In this document: positions 26,334 through 35,312 of the stretch, in pieces
Layout: the number at the start of each line of letters is the position of its first letter
Position numbering within the stretch: position 1 is the first letter of the stretch
Assembly (NCBI RefSeq): GCF_007991615.1
Contig: NZ_BJYR01000003.1
Coordinates: 1-64,000 of the forward strand
From: Novosphingobium sediminis
Lineage (GTDB): Bacteria; Pseudomonadota; Alphaproteobacteria; Sphingomonadales; Sphingomonadaceae
Direction: 5' to 3'
Length of the DNA: 64,000 bases
Made by a program: the position numbers and the translations under genes
Notes under the pieces: model-generated
What the model saw: the letters and a program-made list of their open reading frames with translations, nothing else
Databases searched by the model: none
Told to the model about the DNA's origin: nothing

Positions 26334-27740
26334 ATGGCCTTGGTTGAGACGCGCTCGATCGATTACGTCCCCCTCGCCGAACGGCGCGGCAAGGTGCATC
26401 ATCTCTGGCCGGTGTGGTTCATGGGTGACGCCCATCTTGCCACGCTTGCGACAGGCGCGATCAGCGTGGTCGGCGGGCTGGACCTGTTCTGGTCGAGCCT
26501 TGCAGTGATCGGCGGCTGCGCGTTCGGCACCGTGCTGATGGCGCTCCATTGCACACAGGGGCCGCACCTCGGCCTGCCGCAGATGATCCAGTCGCGCCCG
26601 CAGTTCGGCTACATCGGCGCGCTGCTCGTGTGGATCGTGGCGCTGTTCACCTACATCGGCTTCAACGCGCTCAACCAGTCGCTCGCCGCCAGCACTCTGC
26701 ACGAACTTGTCGGCCTGCCAGAGGCGCCAGCGATCATCGGTTTCGGCCTCGTCGCCGCGCTGGTTGCGGGGATCGGGTACGACATCATCCACGCCACCCA
26801 GCGTGTGCTCGCCTATATCATGCTGGCAGCGCTGGCGGTCTATACGGTGGGCTTCTTCACCGCGTTCGATCTTGGCGCGCTGCTGAAACCTGGCGAGTTC
26901 AAGCTCACGCTATTCCTCGTCCAGTTCTTCGCCGCTGCCGGATATCAACTCAGCTGGTCGATCTACGTCTCGGACTACTCGCGCTATCTCCCGCGCGAGG
27001 TCGGCATCCGTTCGGCCTTCCTGTGGACCTTCTGCGGCGCATTCATCGGCGGCACATGGATGATGCTGGTCGGCGCCTTTGCGGGCGCAACGTTCACCGA
27101 TCCCGATATCGTCGTCGCCCTCCGCCGCAGCGCGGATGCCATGTTCGGCGGCTTCGGTTGGCTCATGCTGGTGAGCAGCTTCTTCGGGCTGATCACGATC
27201 ACCTCGCTCAACCTCTACGGTTCCTCGCTCACCCTGCTCAGCGTGATTGACAGCGTGCGCCCGATCCAGCTTGGCGCATCCTCTCGCCTCGTATCGCTCA
27301 TCGTCTGCCTGATCGCCTCGCTGTCGCTCTCGCTCGGCATGGGCGGCAACGTGCTTCACCAGTTCGAAGCCTTCCTCGGCGTGCTCGTCTACCTGTTCAC
27401 GCCGTGGACCGCGATCAACCTCGCGGACTTCTTCTTCGTGCGCAAAGGCCACTATTCGATCCGCGCGATGTTCATAGCGGACGGCATCTACGGCCGCTGG
27501 AACTGGCGCGGGCTCACCGCCTACGCCGTGGGCTTCACCGCGATGATCCCCTTCTTCAAGACCGAGCTCTACGTCGGCCCGGTCGCGCAGAGCCTTGGCG
27601 GCGCTGACATCTCGATGCTTATCGGTTTGCCGGTTTCGGCGGCGGTCTACTTGCTGCTCTGCCGCAATCTCGACCTTGCGCGGGAACTGGCGCAGATCCC
27701 CGCTCTCGACCGCAATCTCGAAACGGAGCCTGTGCGGTGA
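26334..27740 (+). CDS. NCS1-family permease (cytosine-permease type)
   Basis: A 468-residue membrane protein with about 12 hydrophobic segments and an NCS1 layout (GDAHLATLATG in helix 1, ATQGPHLGLPQ-like loop, YLPREVG in the middle). Known NCS1 members import cytosine, purines, hydantoins or allantoin with H+ or Na+. The gene sits inside the carnitine-type cluster between the dehydrogenase fusion and a hydrolase, with no nucleobase enzyme nearby. The context therefore points to a quaternary amine as cargo, which would be unusual for this family. A strong G-rich ribosome region (26314-26321) precedes the start. Confidence 0.85.
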   Translation: MALVETRSIDYVPLAERRGKVHHLWPVWFMGDAHLATLATGAISVVGGLDLFWSSLAVIGGCAFGTVLMALHCTQGPHLGLPQMIQSRPQFGYIGALLVWIVALFTYIGFNALNQSLAASTLHELVGLPEAPAIIGFGLVAALVAGIGYDIIHATQRVLAYIMLAALAVYTVGFFTAFDLGALLKPGEFKLTLFLVQFFAAAGYQLSWSIYVSDYSRYLPREVGIRSAFLWTFCGAFIGGTWMMLVGAFAGATFTDPDIVVALRRSADAMFGGFGWLMLVSSFFGLITITSLNLYGSSLTLLSVIDSVRPIQLGASSRLVSLIVCLIASLSLSLGMGGNVLHQFEAFLGVLVYLFTPWTAINLADFFFVRKGHYSIRAMFIADGIYGRWNWRGLTAYAVGFTAMIPFFKTELYVGPVAQSLGGADISMLIGLPVSAAVYLLLCRNLDLARELAQIPALDRNLETEPVR

Positions 27741-28786
27741 TCATGCGGCTCGCAGCGCTGGCGCTGGCCTTGTTTGCCGTGCCGGCCATGGCAAAACCCA
27801 ACGCCTTCCCGGACCGCTTCGATCCCATCGGCACCCCGGTGCAAAGCCTCGTCAGCGGCGAAGGCCGCACGCTCCACTACACCGATACCGGCGAGGCGGG
27901 CTGGCGCCCGATGCTGTTCATTGGCGGGGTGGGAACAAGCGCCCGCGCGCCCGAACTTGTAGCTTTCCTCGATACCCTGCGGCGCCGGTTGCATGTCCGG
28001 ATCATATCGGTCGAACGCAACGGCCTTGGCGATACCGCCTATGATCCGAACTGGACTTTCGCAGACTATGTCGGCGAAGTCAGGCAGGTCCTCGGCCACC
28101 TCAAGATCGACCGGTTCGCCCTCGTCGCCATCTCCGGGGGCGGCGCCTATGCGGGCCACATCGCCGCTGCCATGCCAGAGCGGATCACCTCATGGCACAT
28201 GCTGGCGGCCATCGCCTCGCTCCCGGCGGAAAGTCCGGTTTGCAAGGCCGATCCTGCCGCGCTTGAAGCCATGCTGGCCAAGCAGGTTGGCGCCCCGCGC
28301 GAGTTCTGGGCCATGCCGGCAGACGGTGTCGCCGCGCATGTCCCCGGCTTTGCCGACCGCGCAGCAGACGAAGGCGCGCATGCCTACTTCATCGCCGGCC
28401 AGCACGGCGATGCCCGTGCTGTGGCCCGCGAATATCGCAGCTTCTGCAATGCGCCCGCCGCTGTCACTCGCTTCCCCGCCCCCGCGTTCTTCACGTATGG
28501 CGAGGCGGACAAGCTCGTTCCGCCCGCGCAAGGCGAATACTGGGCCGCGAAAGTCGCCGGCAAGGTCACTTTCCGCCGCTACCCCGGCGAGGGGCACGAC
28601 GTGCAATACCGGCACTGGGATCAGGTTCTGCTCGATGTTTCAGGCCGCGGCGGGGAGACACTGGTGTGCCGCGGCGGCAAATCGCAGCTTGTCTCCGGCA
28701 TCATCGCACCAGCAGCAATGCCCAAGGGCAGCACACTCGGCCTCTGCGCCTGGAACAGGAAGGAGCCAAGCCATGCCGGACAATGA
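27737..28786 (+). CDS. Secreted alpha/beta hydrolase
   Basis: A 349-residue alpha/beta hydrolase with an N-terminal signal peptide (LAALALALFAVPAMA then K; cleavage after AMA), so it is predicted to be periplasmic. The nucleophile Ser is in VAISGGGAYAG and the His in YPGEGHDVQ. I use GTG 27737 because GGAG is 8 bp upstream; ATG 27743 is an alternative. The start overlaps the permease stop and the end overlaps the next gene by 14 nt, so it belongs to the same operon. A role in freeing carnitine or a related alcohol from an ester outside the membrane is attractive but is only inference. Confidence 0.8.
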   Translation: MIMRLAALALALFAVPAMAKPNAFPDRFDPIGTPVQSLVSGEGRTLHYTDTGEAGWRPMLFIGGVGTSARAPELVAFLDTLRRRLHVRIISVERNGLGDTAYDPNWTFADYVGEVRQVLGHLKIDRFALVAISGGGAYAGHIAAAMPERITSWHMLAAIASLPAESPVCKADPAALEAMLAKQVGAPREFWAMPADGVAAHVPGFADRAADEGAHAYFIAGQHGDARAVAREYRSFCNAPAAVTRFPAPAFFTYGEADKLVPPAQGEYWAAKVAGKVTFRRYPGEGHDVQYRHWDQVLLDVSGRGGETLVCRGGKSQLVSGIIAPAAMPKGSTLGLCAWNRKEPSHAGQ

Positions 28787-29330
28787 ACCCCACGGCCTCA
28801 CCACGCCGCTGGAAGGCATCGCCGCCGATCCGTTCCAGCCGGGCGAGGCGATCCCTGCCCCGCTACGCCTCATCCGCCCCACCGTCCCGCGCGAGTGGGT
28901 CGATTACAACGGGCACATGAGCGAGAGCTGCTATCTCCTCGTCTTCGGCGATCAGTCGGACGCCTTTTTTCGCAAGATCGGCATCGACGAGGCTTACCGC
29001 GCGGGCGGACATTCGCTGTTCACCGTGCAGACGATGATCTTCAACCTCGCCGAAGCGCATCTCGGCGATCCGCTCGATCTCGCGATCCAGCTGATCGATG
29101 CGGACGACAAGCGCCTCCACATCTTCCACACCATGCACCACGGCAAAACCGGCGAACTGCTGGCGACCGGCGAGCAGATGCTAGTGCATGTGGACATGAA
29201 CGCAGGCCGCTCCACCCCCATGCCGCCCGAGCTGCACGCGCGGGTACACGCCGTTCTCGCCGCCCACGCGGGCCTCGAACGCCCGAGCCAGGTCGGCCGC
29301 TCCATCGGAATCAGACGGGACAAGAAGTGA
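28773..29330 (+). CDS. Hot-dog acyl-CoA thioesterase (betainyl-/carnitinyl-CoA thioesterase-like)
   Basis: A 185-residue hot-dog-fold thioesterase. Its core (WVDYNGHMSE, the GGHSLFTVQTM segment, DDKRLHIFHTM, GEQMLVHVD) is clearly related to the thioesterase half of the carnitine dehydrogenase fusion at 24804-26303. AAGGAGC (28760-28766) lies 6 bp before the ATG. The start overlaps the hydrolase gene and the TGA shares an A with the ATG of the acyl-CoA dehydrogenase. Having two such enzymes in one cluster suggests separate substrates, for example betainyl-CoA for the fused copy and carnitinyl-CoA for this one. Confidence 0.84.
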   Translation: MPDNEPHGLTTPLEGIAADPFQPGEAIPAPLRLIRPTVPREWVDYNGHMSESCYLLVFGDQSDAFFRKIGIDEAYRAGGHSLFTVQTMIFNLAEAHLGDPLDLAIQLIDADDKRLHIFHTMHHGKTGELLATGEQMLVHVDMNAGRSTPMPPELHARVHAVLAAHAGLERPSQVGRSIGIRRDKK

Positions 29331-30478
29331 TGCATTTCGAACTTTCCTCCGAACAGCAGATGCTGGTCGATACGGTCCGCCGCTTTGTCGAGACCGAACT
29401 CTATCCGCACGAGAAGCTGGTCGAGGACACCGACAACGTGCCCGCAGACCTCGCTGACGAGATCCGGCGCAAGTCGAAGGAACTTGGCCTCTACGCGGTC
29501 AATATGCCCGCCGAACTTGGTGGCGGCGGCCTCGGCACATTCGATACAACGCTCATGGAGCGCGAGCTCGGCCGCGCCAGCTACGGACTGCAGATGATGA
29601 TCGCGCGCCCCAGCAACATCCTGCGCGGCTGCACCGGCAGCCAGATCGAGGAATACCTTCTCCCCACGATCCGGGGCGAACGCCACGATTGCCTCGCCAT
29701 GACCGAGCCCGATGCAGGGTCCGACGTCCGCTCGATGCGCACCTTTGCGCGCCGCGATGGCGATGACTTCGTGATCAACGGCTCCAAGCACTTCATCAGC
29801 CACGCCGATGTCGCCGATTTCGTGATCCTCTGCGCCGCGACTGGCGAAGCGGGCGGGAAGAAGACCATCAGCTGCTTCCTTGTCGATTTCGACACCCCCG
29901 GCCTCACCCGCCGTCGCGGGCCGAAGTGCGTCTCGCATCGCGGCTATCACCAGTGCGAACTGATCTTCGAAGACTGCCGCGTACCTGCCTCCGCCCTGCT
30001 GGGCGAGCTCGACAAGGGCTTCGAACTGATGGGCCAGTGGCTCGGCTCGACCCGCCTGCAAGTCGCCACCACCTCGGTCGGGCGCGGCCAGCGTGTGCTC
30101 GAAATGGCGACGCAGTGGGCCGCAACCCGCAAGCAGTTCGGGCAGGCCATCGGCAAATTCCAGGGCACCGGCTTCAAGCTCGCGGACATGAAGACCGAAC
30201 TCGAAGCGGCCGAACTCCTCACCTTCCGCGCGGCGTGGAAGGACGATCAGGGCACGATGACCGATACTGATGCCGCGATGGCAAAGCTCTTCGCCTCCGA
30301 AGCGCTTGCCCGCGTGACGGACAATGCGCTCCAGATCTTTGGCGGCATGGGCCTGATGGACGAACTCCCCATCGAACGCTTCTGGCGCGATGCGCGCGTC
30401 GAGCGCATCTGGGACGGCACCAGCGAGATCCAGCGCCACATCATCAGCCGCGCACTGCTGCGTCCGCTGGAGGCATGA
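29330..30478 (+). CDS. Acyl-CoA dehydrogenase (CaiA-like)
   Basis: A 382-residue FAD acyl-CoA dehydrogenase that would place an alpha-beta double bond in an acyl-CoA and pass electrons to ETF. Family motifs are MTEPDAGSD, NGSKHFIS and a QIFGGMGLMDELPIERFWRDARV segment (two parts: QIFGGMGL, MDELPIERFWRD). At the position of the usual catalytic Glu (YEGT of MCAD) this protein has Asp in RIWDGTSEIQ. The ATG at 29330 overlaps the thioesterase stop, which rejects longer in-frame starts. Part of the sequence (WKDDQGTMTDTDAAMAK) recalls E. coli CaiA. In this cluster the likely step is gamma-butyrobetainyl-CoA to crotonobetainyl-CoA. Confidence 0.86.
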   Translation: MHFELSSEQQMLVDTVRRFVETELYPHEKLVEDTDNVPADLADEIRRKSKELGLYAVNMPAELGGGGLGTFDTTLMERELGRASYGLQMMIARPSNILRGCTGSQIEEYLLPTIRGERHDCLAMTEPDAGSDVRSMRTFARRDGDDFVINGSKHFISHADVADFVILCAATGEAGGKKTISCFLVDFDTPGLTRRRGPKCVSHRGYHQCELIFEDCRVPASALLGELDKGFELMGQWLGSTRLQVATTSVGRGQRVLEMATQWAATRKQFGQAIGKFQGTGFKLADMKTELEAAELLTFRAAWKDDQGTMTDTDAAMAKLFASEALARVTDNALQIFGGMGLMDELPIERFWRDARVERIWDGTSEIQRHIISRALLRPLEA

Positions 30479-32559
30479 CTTCGGATCGCCTCACACGCTT
30501 GCTGCGCCCGCGCAGTCTGGCATTGGTCGGCGGCAAGGCGGCAGAAGAAGCCGTGCGCCAGTGCCGGGCGTTGGGCTTTGCCGGACCGATCTGGCCGGTA
30601 AACCCGAAGCGCTCGGAAATGGCGGGCCTGCCCTGCTTTCCGGATATGGCCTCACTGCCAGAAGCGCCCGATGCAGTGTTCGTCGCGGCTCCCGCACCTG
30701 CGACCATCGCACTTGCAGCTGAACTGCAAGGCACCGGCGGCGCGATTTGCTACGCTGCCGACTTTGCCGAAAGCGGCGAGGAAGGCCGCGAACGGCAAGC
30801 CGCATTGCTGGAGGCCGCACAGGGCGTCCCGCTGATCGGCCCAAATTGCTACGGCATGCTCAACCTGTTCGACCGGGTGGCGCTGTGGCCAGACCAGCAC
30901 GGCTGCCTGCCCATAGAGCATGGCCCCCATGGCCAGCGTGGCGTCGCCATCGTCAGCCAGAGCGGCAACCTTGCGCTCAACCTCACGATGCAGACGCGCG
31001 GCCTGCCCATTGGCTATGTCATATCGGTCGGCAACTGTGCTGACGTCACGCCGGCAGACCTGATCGAAGCGCTGATCGCCGATGAACGGGTTAGCGCCAT
31101 CGGCCTGCATCTCGAAGGTCTTGGTTCGGTTGCGCGGTTCTCCGAAGCCTGCCTCGCCGCGCGCAAGGCTGGCATTCCGCTGGTTGCACTCAAGACGGGC
31201 GCTTCGGCCAAGGGCGCAGCGCTCACGATGTCGCACACCAGTTCGCTCGCGGGAGCCGATGCGCTGACCAATGCGCTGTTCGCGCGCTACGGCGTCGCCC
31301 GCGCGCATGATCCGGCCACGTTCCTCGAAACGCTGAAGCTGCTGCACGTTGCAGGCCCCTTGCGCGGGCGGCGGATCACCAGTGCAAGCTGCTCAGGCGG
31401 CGAAGCCTCGCTCACCGCCGATCTTGCCGAAGCCGCCGGCCTCGAAACGCCGGACTTCCCGGCTGCGACGCAGGCCACGCTCGAAGAAGTCCTCGGCCCC
31501 CGCGTCCATGTCGCCAACCCGCTGGACTACCACACATACATTTGGGGCGATCTCGCCGCGACCACCGCGTGCTTCAGCGCCATGCTCGGCGCGGACTTCG
31601 AAGCCTCGCTGCTGATCCTCGATTTCCCGCGTACCGACCGCTGCAGCGCTGCCGACTGGGATGTAACGCTCGCCGCCTACCGCGCGGCATGCCGCGCACC
31701 TGCGGCTCCCGGCACGGTCCGCATCGTCGTCAGCTCTCTGAGCGAAACGATGCCGGAAACCGTTGCAGCCGCGCTGCTCGCCGAAGGCATCCTTCCCGCC
31801 GCCGGACTTCCCGAAGCCTTACGCGCCATCGCCGCTGCCGCCAGCATCGGCGAAGCGTGGGCGAACCCTGCGCCAGATCCTCTGCCCGAATTGCCCGGGA
31901 CGATCCACGGTGAACCTGCAAGCTGGGATGAAGTTCGCAGCAAGGCGGTGCTCGCCGCAGCAGGCGTTCCCATCGCGCGCGGCAAAGTGCTGACCCTTGC
32001 CGAACTGGAAGACCCGGCAACTCAGCTTCCCGCACCATTCCCATTGGTACTCAAGGCAGTAGGCGCCGATCTTGCACACAAGACCGAGGTTGGCGGCGTT
32101 GCCCTCAACCTATCCGGCCGCGATGCCCTGCTTGCCGCCGCCAAGGGAATGAGCCGCCTCTCCGACACGTTCCTGATCGAGGAAATGGTTGGCGGCGCGG
32201 TGGCAGAACTGATCGTCGGCGTCGGACGTGATCCGCAGTTCGGGTTGTTCCTCACCCTCGGCGCGGGCGGCATTTTCGTCGAGTTGCTGCGCCAGACCGA
32301 ACAAATCCTGCTGCCGGCCAGCCACGCCGATATCGAGGCCGCGCTAGCCCGCCTCCCGCTCCACAAGGTGCTGACAGGCTATCGCGGCAAGCCCGGCTGC
32401 GACATGTCCGCGCTGGTGAACGCCATCGCCGTGATCGCCGGATGGGCCATGGCCCACGCTGATCGGCTCGAAGAAATGGACGTCAATCCGCTCCTTGCGC
32501 TCACCACCGGGGCCGTGGCGGTAGACGCCCTCATCCGCATCAGGGAACCGCAAGCATGA
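30475..32559 (+). CDS. ADP-forming acyl-CoA synthetase (acyl-CoA ligase, NDP-forming)
   Basis: A 694-residue single-chain ligase of the ADP-forming acetyl-CoA synthetase family. Order: CoA-binding Rossmann domain (1-130), succinyl-CoA-ligase-like domains (150-460) with the phospho-His at His254 in [12 protein letters not shown], and an ATP-grasp domain (about 480-694) with [18 protein letters not shown]. It makes an acyl-CoA with release of ADP and phosphate. Relatives in sphingomonads include feruloyl-CoA synthetase FerA. It overlaps its neighbours on both sides by ATGA. The operon context makes carnitine, crotonobetaine or gamma-butyrobetaine the likely acid, a role usually given to AMP-forming CaiC or the CoA transferase CaiB. 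Confidence 0.85.
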   Translation: MTSDRLTRLLRPRSLALVGGKAAEEAVRQCRALGFAGPIWPVNPKRSEMAGLPCFPDMASLPEAPDAVFVAAPAPATIALAAELQGTGGAICYAADFAESGEEGRERQAALLEAAQGVPLIGPNCYGMLNLFDRVALWPDQHGCLPIEHGPHGQRGVAIVSQSGNLALNLTMQTRGLPIGYVISVGNCADVTPADLIEALIADERVSAIGLHLEGLGSVARFSEACLAARKAGIPLVALKTGASAKGAALTMSHTSSLAGADALTNALFARYGVARAHDPATFLETLKLLHVAGPLRGRRITSASCSGGEASLTADLAEAAGLETPDFPAATQATLEEVLGPRVHVANPLDYHTYIWGDLAATTACFSAMLGADFEASLLILDFPRTDRCSAADWDVTLAAYRAACRAPAAPGTVRIVVSSLSETMPETVAAALLAEGILPAAGLPEALRAIAAAASIGEAWANPAPDPLPELPGTIHGEPASWDEVRSKAVLAAAGVPIARGKVLTLAELEDPATQLPAPFPLVLKAVGADLAHKTEVGGVALNLSGRDALLAAAKGMSRLSDTFLIEEMVGGAVAELIVGVGRDPQFGLFLTLGAGGIFVELLRQTEQILLPASHADIEAALARLPLHKVLTGYRGKPGCDMSALVNAIAVIAGWAMAHADRLEEMDVNPLLALTTGAVAVDALIRIREPQA

Positions 32560-33335
32560 CCGCCGTGAAGCTCGAAAACCGTGATGGTATTCTCCTCATC
32601 ACGCTCGACCGGCCCAAGGCCAATGCCATCGACGTGGCCACCAGCCTAGAACTCTACGCCGCCTTCAAGGCACTGAACGACGACCCTGCTCTGCGCGTTG
32701 GCGTCATTACCGGCACGGGCCGCTTCTTTTCCGCCGGGTGGGATCTGGGCGCCGCCAACGATGGCGAAGCCGTCGATGCCGATCATGGCCCGGGCGGGTT
32801 TGCCGGCCTCACCGAATACTTCAGCCTGACCAAGCCGGTGATCGCCGCGGTCAATGGCCTCGCAGTCGGCGGCGGGTTCGAACTGGCGCTTGCGGCGGAC
32901 CTCATTGTCGCCAGCGAAACGGCAAAGTTCTGGCTGCCCGAAGCGCAACTGGGGATGCTTCCCGATTCCGGGGGCCTGCTGCGCCTGCCCAAGGCCATCC
33001 CTGCCCGGCTTGCCCGCGAAATGATCCTTACCGGGCGGCGCATGGATGCGGCCGAGGCGCTGGCACTGAACCTCGTCAACCGGGTGGTGCCGGGGGAAGC
33101 TCTGCTCGAAACCGCGCTGGAACTGGCTGCGACCATCGCGAAATCCGCACCCCTCGCCATTACCGCGGCGCGCGATATCCTCCGCGAGACCGAGGCGCAG
33201 GGTGTCGAAGCCGGCTACAAGCACATGCGCAGCGGCGCGATCCCATCGTATCAGGCAATGCTGAAATCGGAGGATGCCCTCGAAGGCCCCCGCGCCTTCG
33301 CCGAAGGCCGTGCGCCGGAGTGGAAGGGGCGCTAG
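32556..33335 (+). CDS. caiD: Crotonobetainyl-CoA hydratase (CaiD-like)
   Basis: A 259-residue crotonase. It tracks E. coli CaiD (261 aa) through most of its length, including [54 protein letters not shown] and the [13 protein letters not shown] tail. Both catalytic glutamates are present 20 apart: Glu109 (GGGFEL) and Glu129 (LPEAQLG). CaiD adds water to crotonobetainyl-CoA to give L-carnitinyl-CoA. It is the last gene of the run and overlaps the ligase gene by ATGA. The stop shares a CTAG with the opposite MFS gene, so no terminator fits between them. Confidence 0.88.
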   Translation: MTAVKLENRDGILLITLDRPKANAIDVATSLELYAAFKALNDDPALRVGVITGTGRFFSAGWDLGAANDGEAVDADHGPGGFAGLTEYFSLTKPVIAAVNGLAVGGGFELALAADLIVASETAKFWLPEAQLGMLPDSGGLLRLPKAIPARLAREMILTGRRMDAAEALALNLVNRVVPGEALLETALELAATIAKSAPLAITAARDILRETEAQGVEAGYKHMRSGAIPSYQAMLKSEDALEGPRAFAEGRAPEWKGR

Positions 33336-34567
33336 GCCGCTTCCCAATCCACCGGCGCGACGCGCGGCAGGATCACCAGCCAGCCGACCAGACCCAGCAC
33401 GTTGACCAGCCCGGCCAGCAGGAACGCCGTGCCATAGGAACCGCCCCCGGCGTCGATCAACACGCCCGCAAAAAACACGCCGATGATGCCCGGCATATTG
33501 CCCATCATGTTCTGCACCCCCACCCAGCGCGCGGCTGCGCCCGGTCCGGCCATGATCTGCGGGATCATGAAGTACGCGGGAGAGGAGAACCCGAGAAAGA
33601 TCTCGTACACGAACAGCAGCGCGATGCAGGTCCCGATCGGCATGAACGGCATCGCCAGCATGCAGCCCAGCCCTGCCAGATGCGCCAGCGCCAGCGGAGC
33701 CTTGAGCGTCAATGAAGGCGACCAGCCGCGCTGGATCAGCTTGTCGAACGCCCAACCCGCCGCCAGCGCCGCCAGCGCGTTGACGAGGTAGGCGCTGGCG
33801 ACAACCTCGGCCATCTGCTCCTTGGAAAAGCCGCGCTGCATTTCGAGGTACATCGGCAGGTAGCCGAGGATGAAATACCAGTTCCAGTTGCCTGCAAAGT
33901 GCCCCAGCGAAGCCCCCCACAGCGCCCGGCGGGAAAGGATCTGGCGCATGGTCACAACCGGCCCTGCCCCGTCCTGCGCTTGCGTTGTCTCCTGGATCCG
34001 CACTCGGCTCCAGGGCAGCAGCCACAGCAGCGACAGCGCTCCAAACAGTATGAAGGTTGGCCGCCAGCCCCAGCGCGCCATCAGCATGCCGCCGATCAGC
34101 GTCCCTGCCGCTGGTCCGACCAGATAGCCGAAGCCGATCAGCCCGTTGGCCAGCCCCATCTGCGCGCGCGGCACATTGCTGGCGATGATCTTGGACGTGG
34201 TGGTGAAGGCAACGCTCTCACCCATCCCCAGCATCAGGCGCAGCACGAATAGCCCGGCAAAGCCCTGCACGAACCCCGTCAGCAGCGTGGAAACCGACCA
34301 AAGCGTGGCGCCGATCGCCAGCACCAGCTTGCCGCCCAGCCGATCAGATAGCGCGCCTGCCGGCAGCTGGCAGAACGCATAGGCAAAGTAGAACCCCGCC
34401 GCGAGCGCGCCGTAGGCCGTGGCGCTGAGGTGCAGGTCCGTGCGGATCTGTGTCGCGCCCGTCGCGAGGTTGCCGCGGTCGATGTAGTTGATGAACAGGC
34501 TGGTTGCCATGAGGCCGACCAGCAGCAGCGGCGCGGTGGTGCGAAGCGATCCGGCTTCACTCCGCAT
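33332..34567 (-). CDS. MFS transporter, anion:cation symporter type
   Basis: A 411-residue protein with about 12 hydrophobic segments. The [11 protein letters not shown] motif in helix 1 and DRLGGK between helices 2 and 3 are typical of the MFS family that imports organic anions such as hexuronates, phthalate or tartrate with a cation. It is the last gene of a three-gene minus-strand operon, overlapping the class II aldolase gene by 11 nt. A substrate shared with that aldolase (a hydroxy or sugar acid) is likely, but it is not identifiable from sequence. Confidence 0.88.
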   Translation of the reverse strand: MRSEAGSLRTTAPLLLVGLMATSLFINYIDRGNLATGATQIRTDLHLSATAYGALAAGFYFAYAFCQLPAGALSDRLGGKLVLAIGATLWSVSTLLTGFVQGFAGLFVLRLMLGMGESVAFTTTSKIIASNVPRAQMGLANGLIGFGYLVGPAAGTLIGGMLMARWGWRPTFILFGALSLLWLLPWSRVRIQETTQAQDGAGPVVTMRQILSRRALWGASLGHFAGNWNWYFILGYLPMYLEMQRGFSKEQMAEVVASAYLVNALAALAAGWAFDKLIQRGWSPSLTLKAPLALAHLAGLGCMLAMPFMPIGTCIALLFVYEIFLGFSSPAYFMIPQIMAGPGAAARWVGVQNMMGNMPGIIGVFFAGVLIDAGGGSYGTAFLLAGLVNVLGLVGWLVILPRVAPVDWEAA

Positions 34568-35312
34568 AGTCAGAGCCCTGCCTGTCGAGCATCCGCTTCA
34601 GCGCCGCGAAATGCAGTTCTATCCGGTCCAGCCCTTCGACCTGCGCGGAGGTGGTATACTGCTCGACCGTTCGGCCCAGCGCCGGTTCGTCAACCAACCG
34701 GATCTTCCCTCCGCTCGATTGCGCGAGGATCTGCGTCATCGCTGCACGCTCGAAGAAGTAGAGCGTGTTGAATGCCTCCGCGACGCTCTTGCCCGTTGTC
34801 ACCACACCATGATTGCGCAGCAGCAGCACGGCCTTGCCGCCCAGAGCAGCAGCCATCCGCCGCCCCTCACCGCTGTCCAGCGCGAACCCTTCATATGCAC
34901 ACAGCGCGACGAGCCCTGAAAAACCGATGGCATTCTGGCTTGCCATCAGGAGTTCGGGCTCCTCCAGCATCGAGAGCGCCGTGGCATAGGGCATATGCGT
35001 GTGCATCACGCAGCGCACATCGGGCCGGGCGGCGTGGAGCGGAGCATGAATGTGGAACGCGGTGTCCTCGACCGGTCCCGTGCCTGCCAGCTTGTTGCCT
35101 GCGAAATCCACCACAAGGAAATCCGAGGCACGGATTTCCGACCAGTGCAGGCCGAACGGGGCAAGCAGGAAGCGGTCCGCATGGCCCGGCACCAGCAGCG
35201 TGAAGTGGTTATCGATCCCCTCGTGGTAACCGAAATGGACCGCCAGCCGGTGCGCGGCGGCAAGGTCTACCCGCGCCTGCCATTCGGCTTCGTCCAACCC
35301 GGCACCTGGCAT
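34557..35312 (-). CDS. Class II aldolase/adducin family protein
   Basis: A 251-residue protein of the zinc class II aldolase/epimerase family. The metal histidines are seen in VMHTHMPYAT (two) and LLRNHGVVTTG (one). Members are fuculose-phosphate aldolases, ribulose-phosphate epimerases or decarboxylases of hydroxy acids. Its start codon overlaps the POT transporter stop (ATGA at 35312) and its 3' end overlaps the MFS gene, so the three are one operon. The placement between two transporters suggests catabolism of an imported compound. Confidence 0.86.
   Translation of the reverse strand: MPGAGLDEAEWQARVDLAAAHRLAVHFGYHEGIDNHFTLLVPGHADRFLLAPFGLHWSEIRASDFLVVDFAGNKLAGTGPVEDTAFHIHAPLHAARPDVRCVMHTHMPYATALSMLEEPELLMASQNAIGFSGLVALCAYEGFALDSGEGRRMAAALGGKAVLLLRNHGVVTTGKSVAEAFNTLYFFERAAMTQILAQSSGGKIRLVDEPALGRTVEQYTTSAQVEGLDRIELHFAALKRMLDRQGSDYAE

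Noticed and set aside
28895-29329. N-terminal extension of the acyl-CoA dehydrogenase frame
   Set aside because: It lies wholly inside the thioesterase gene; family N terminus and ATG overlap place the start at 29330.
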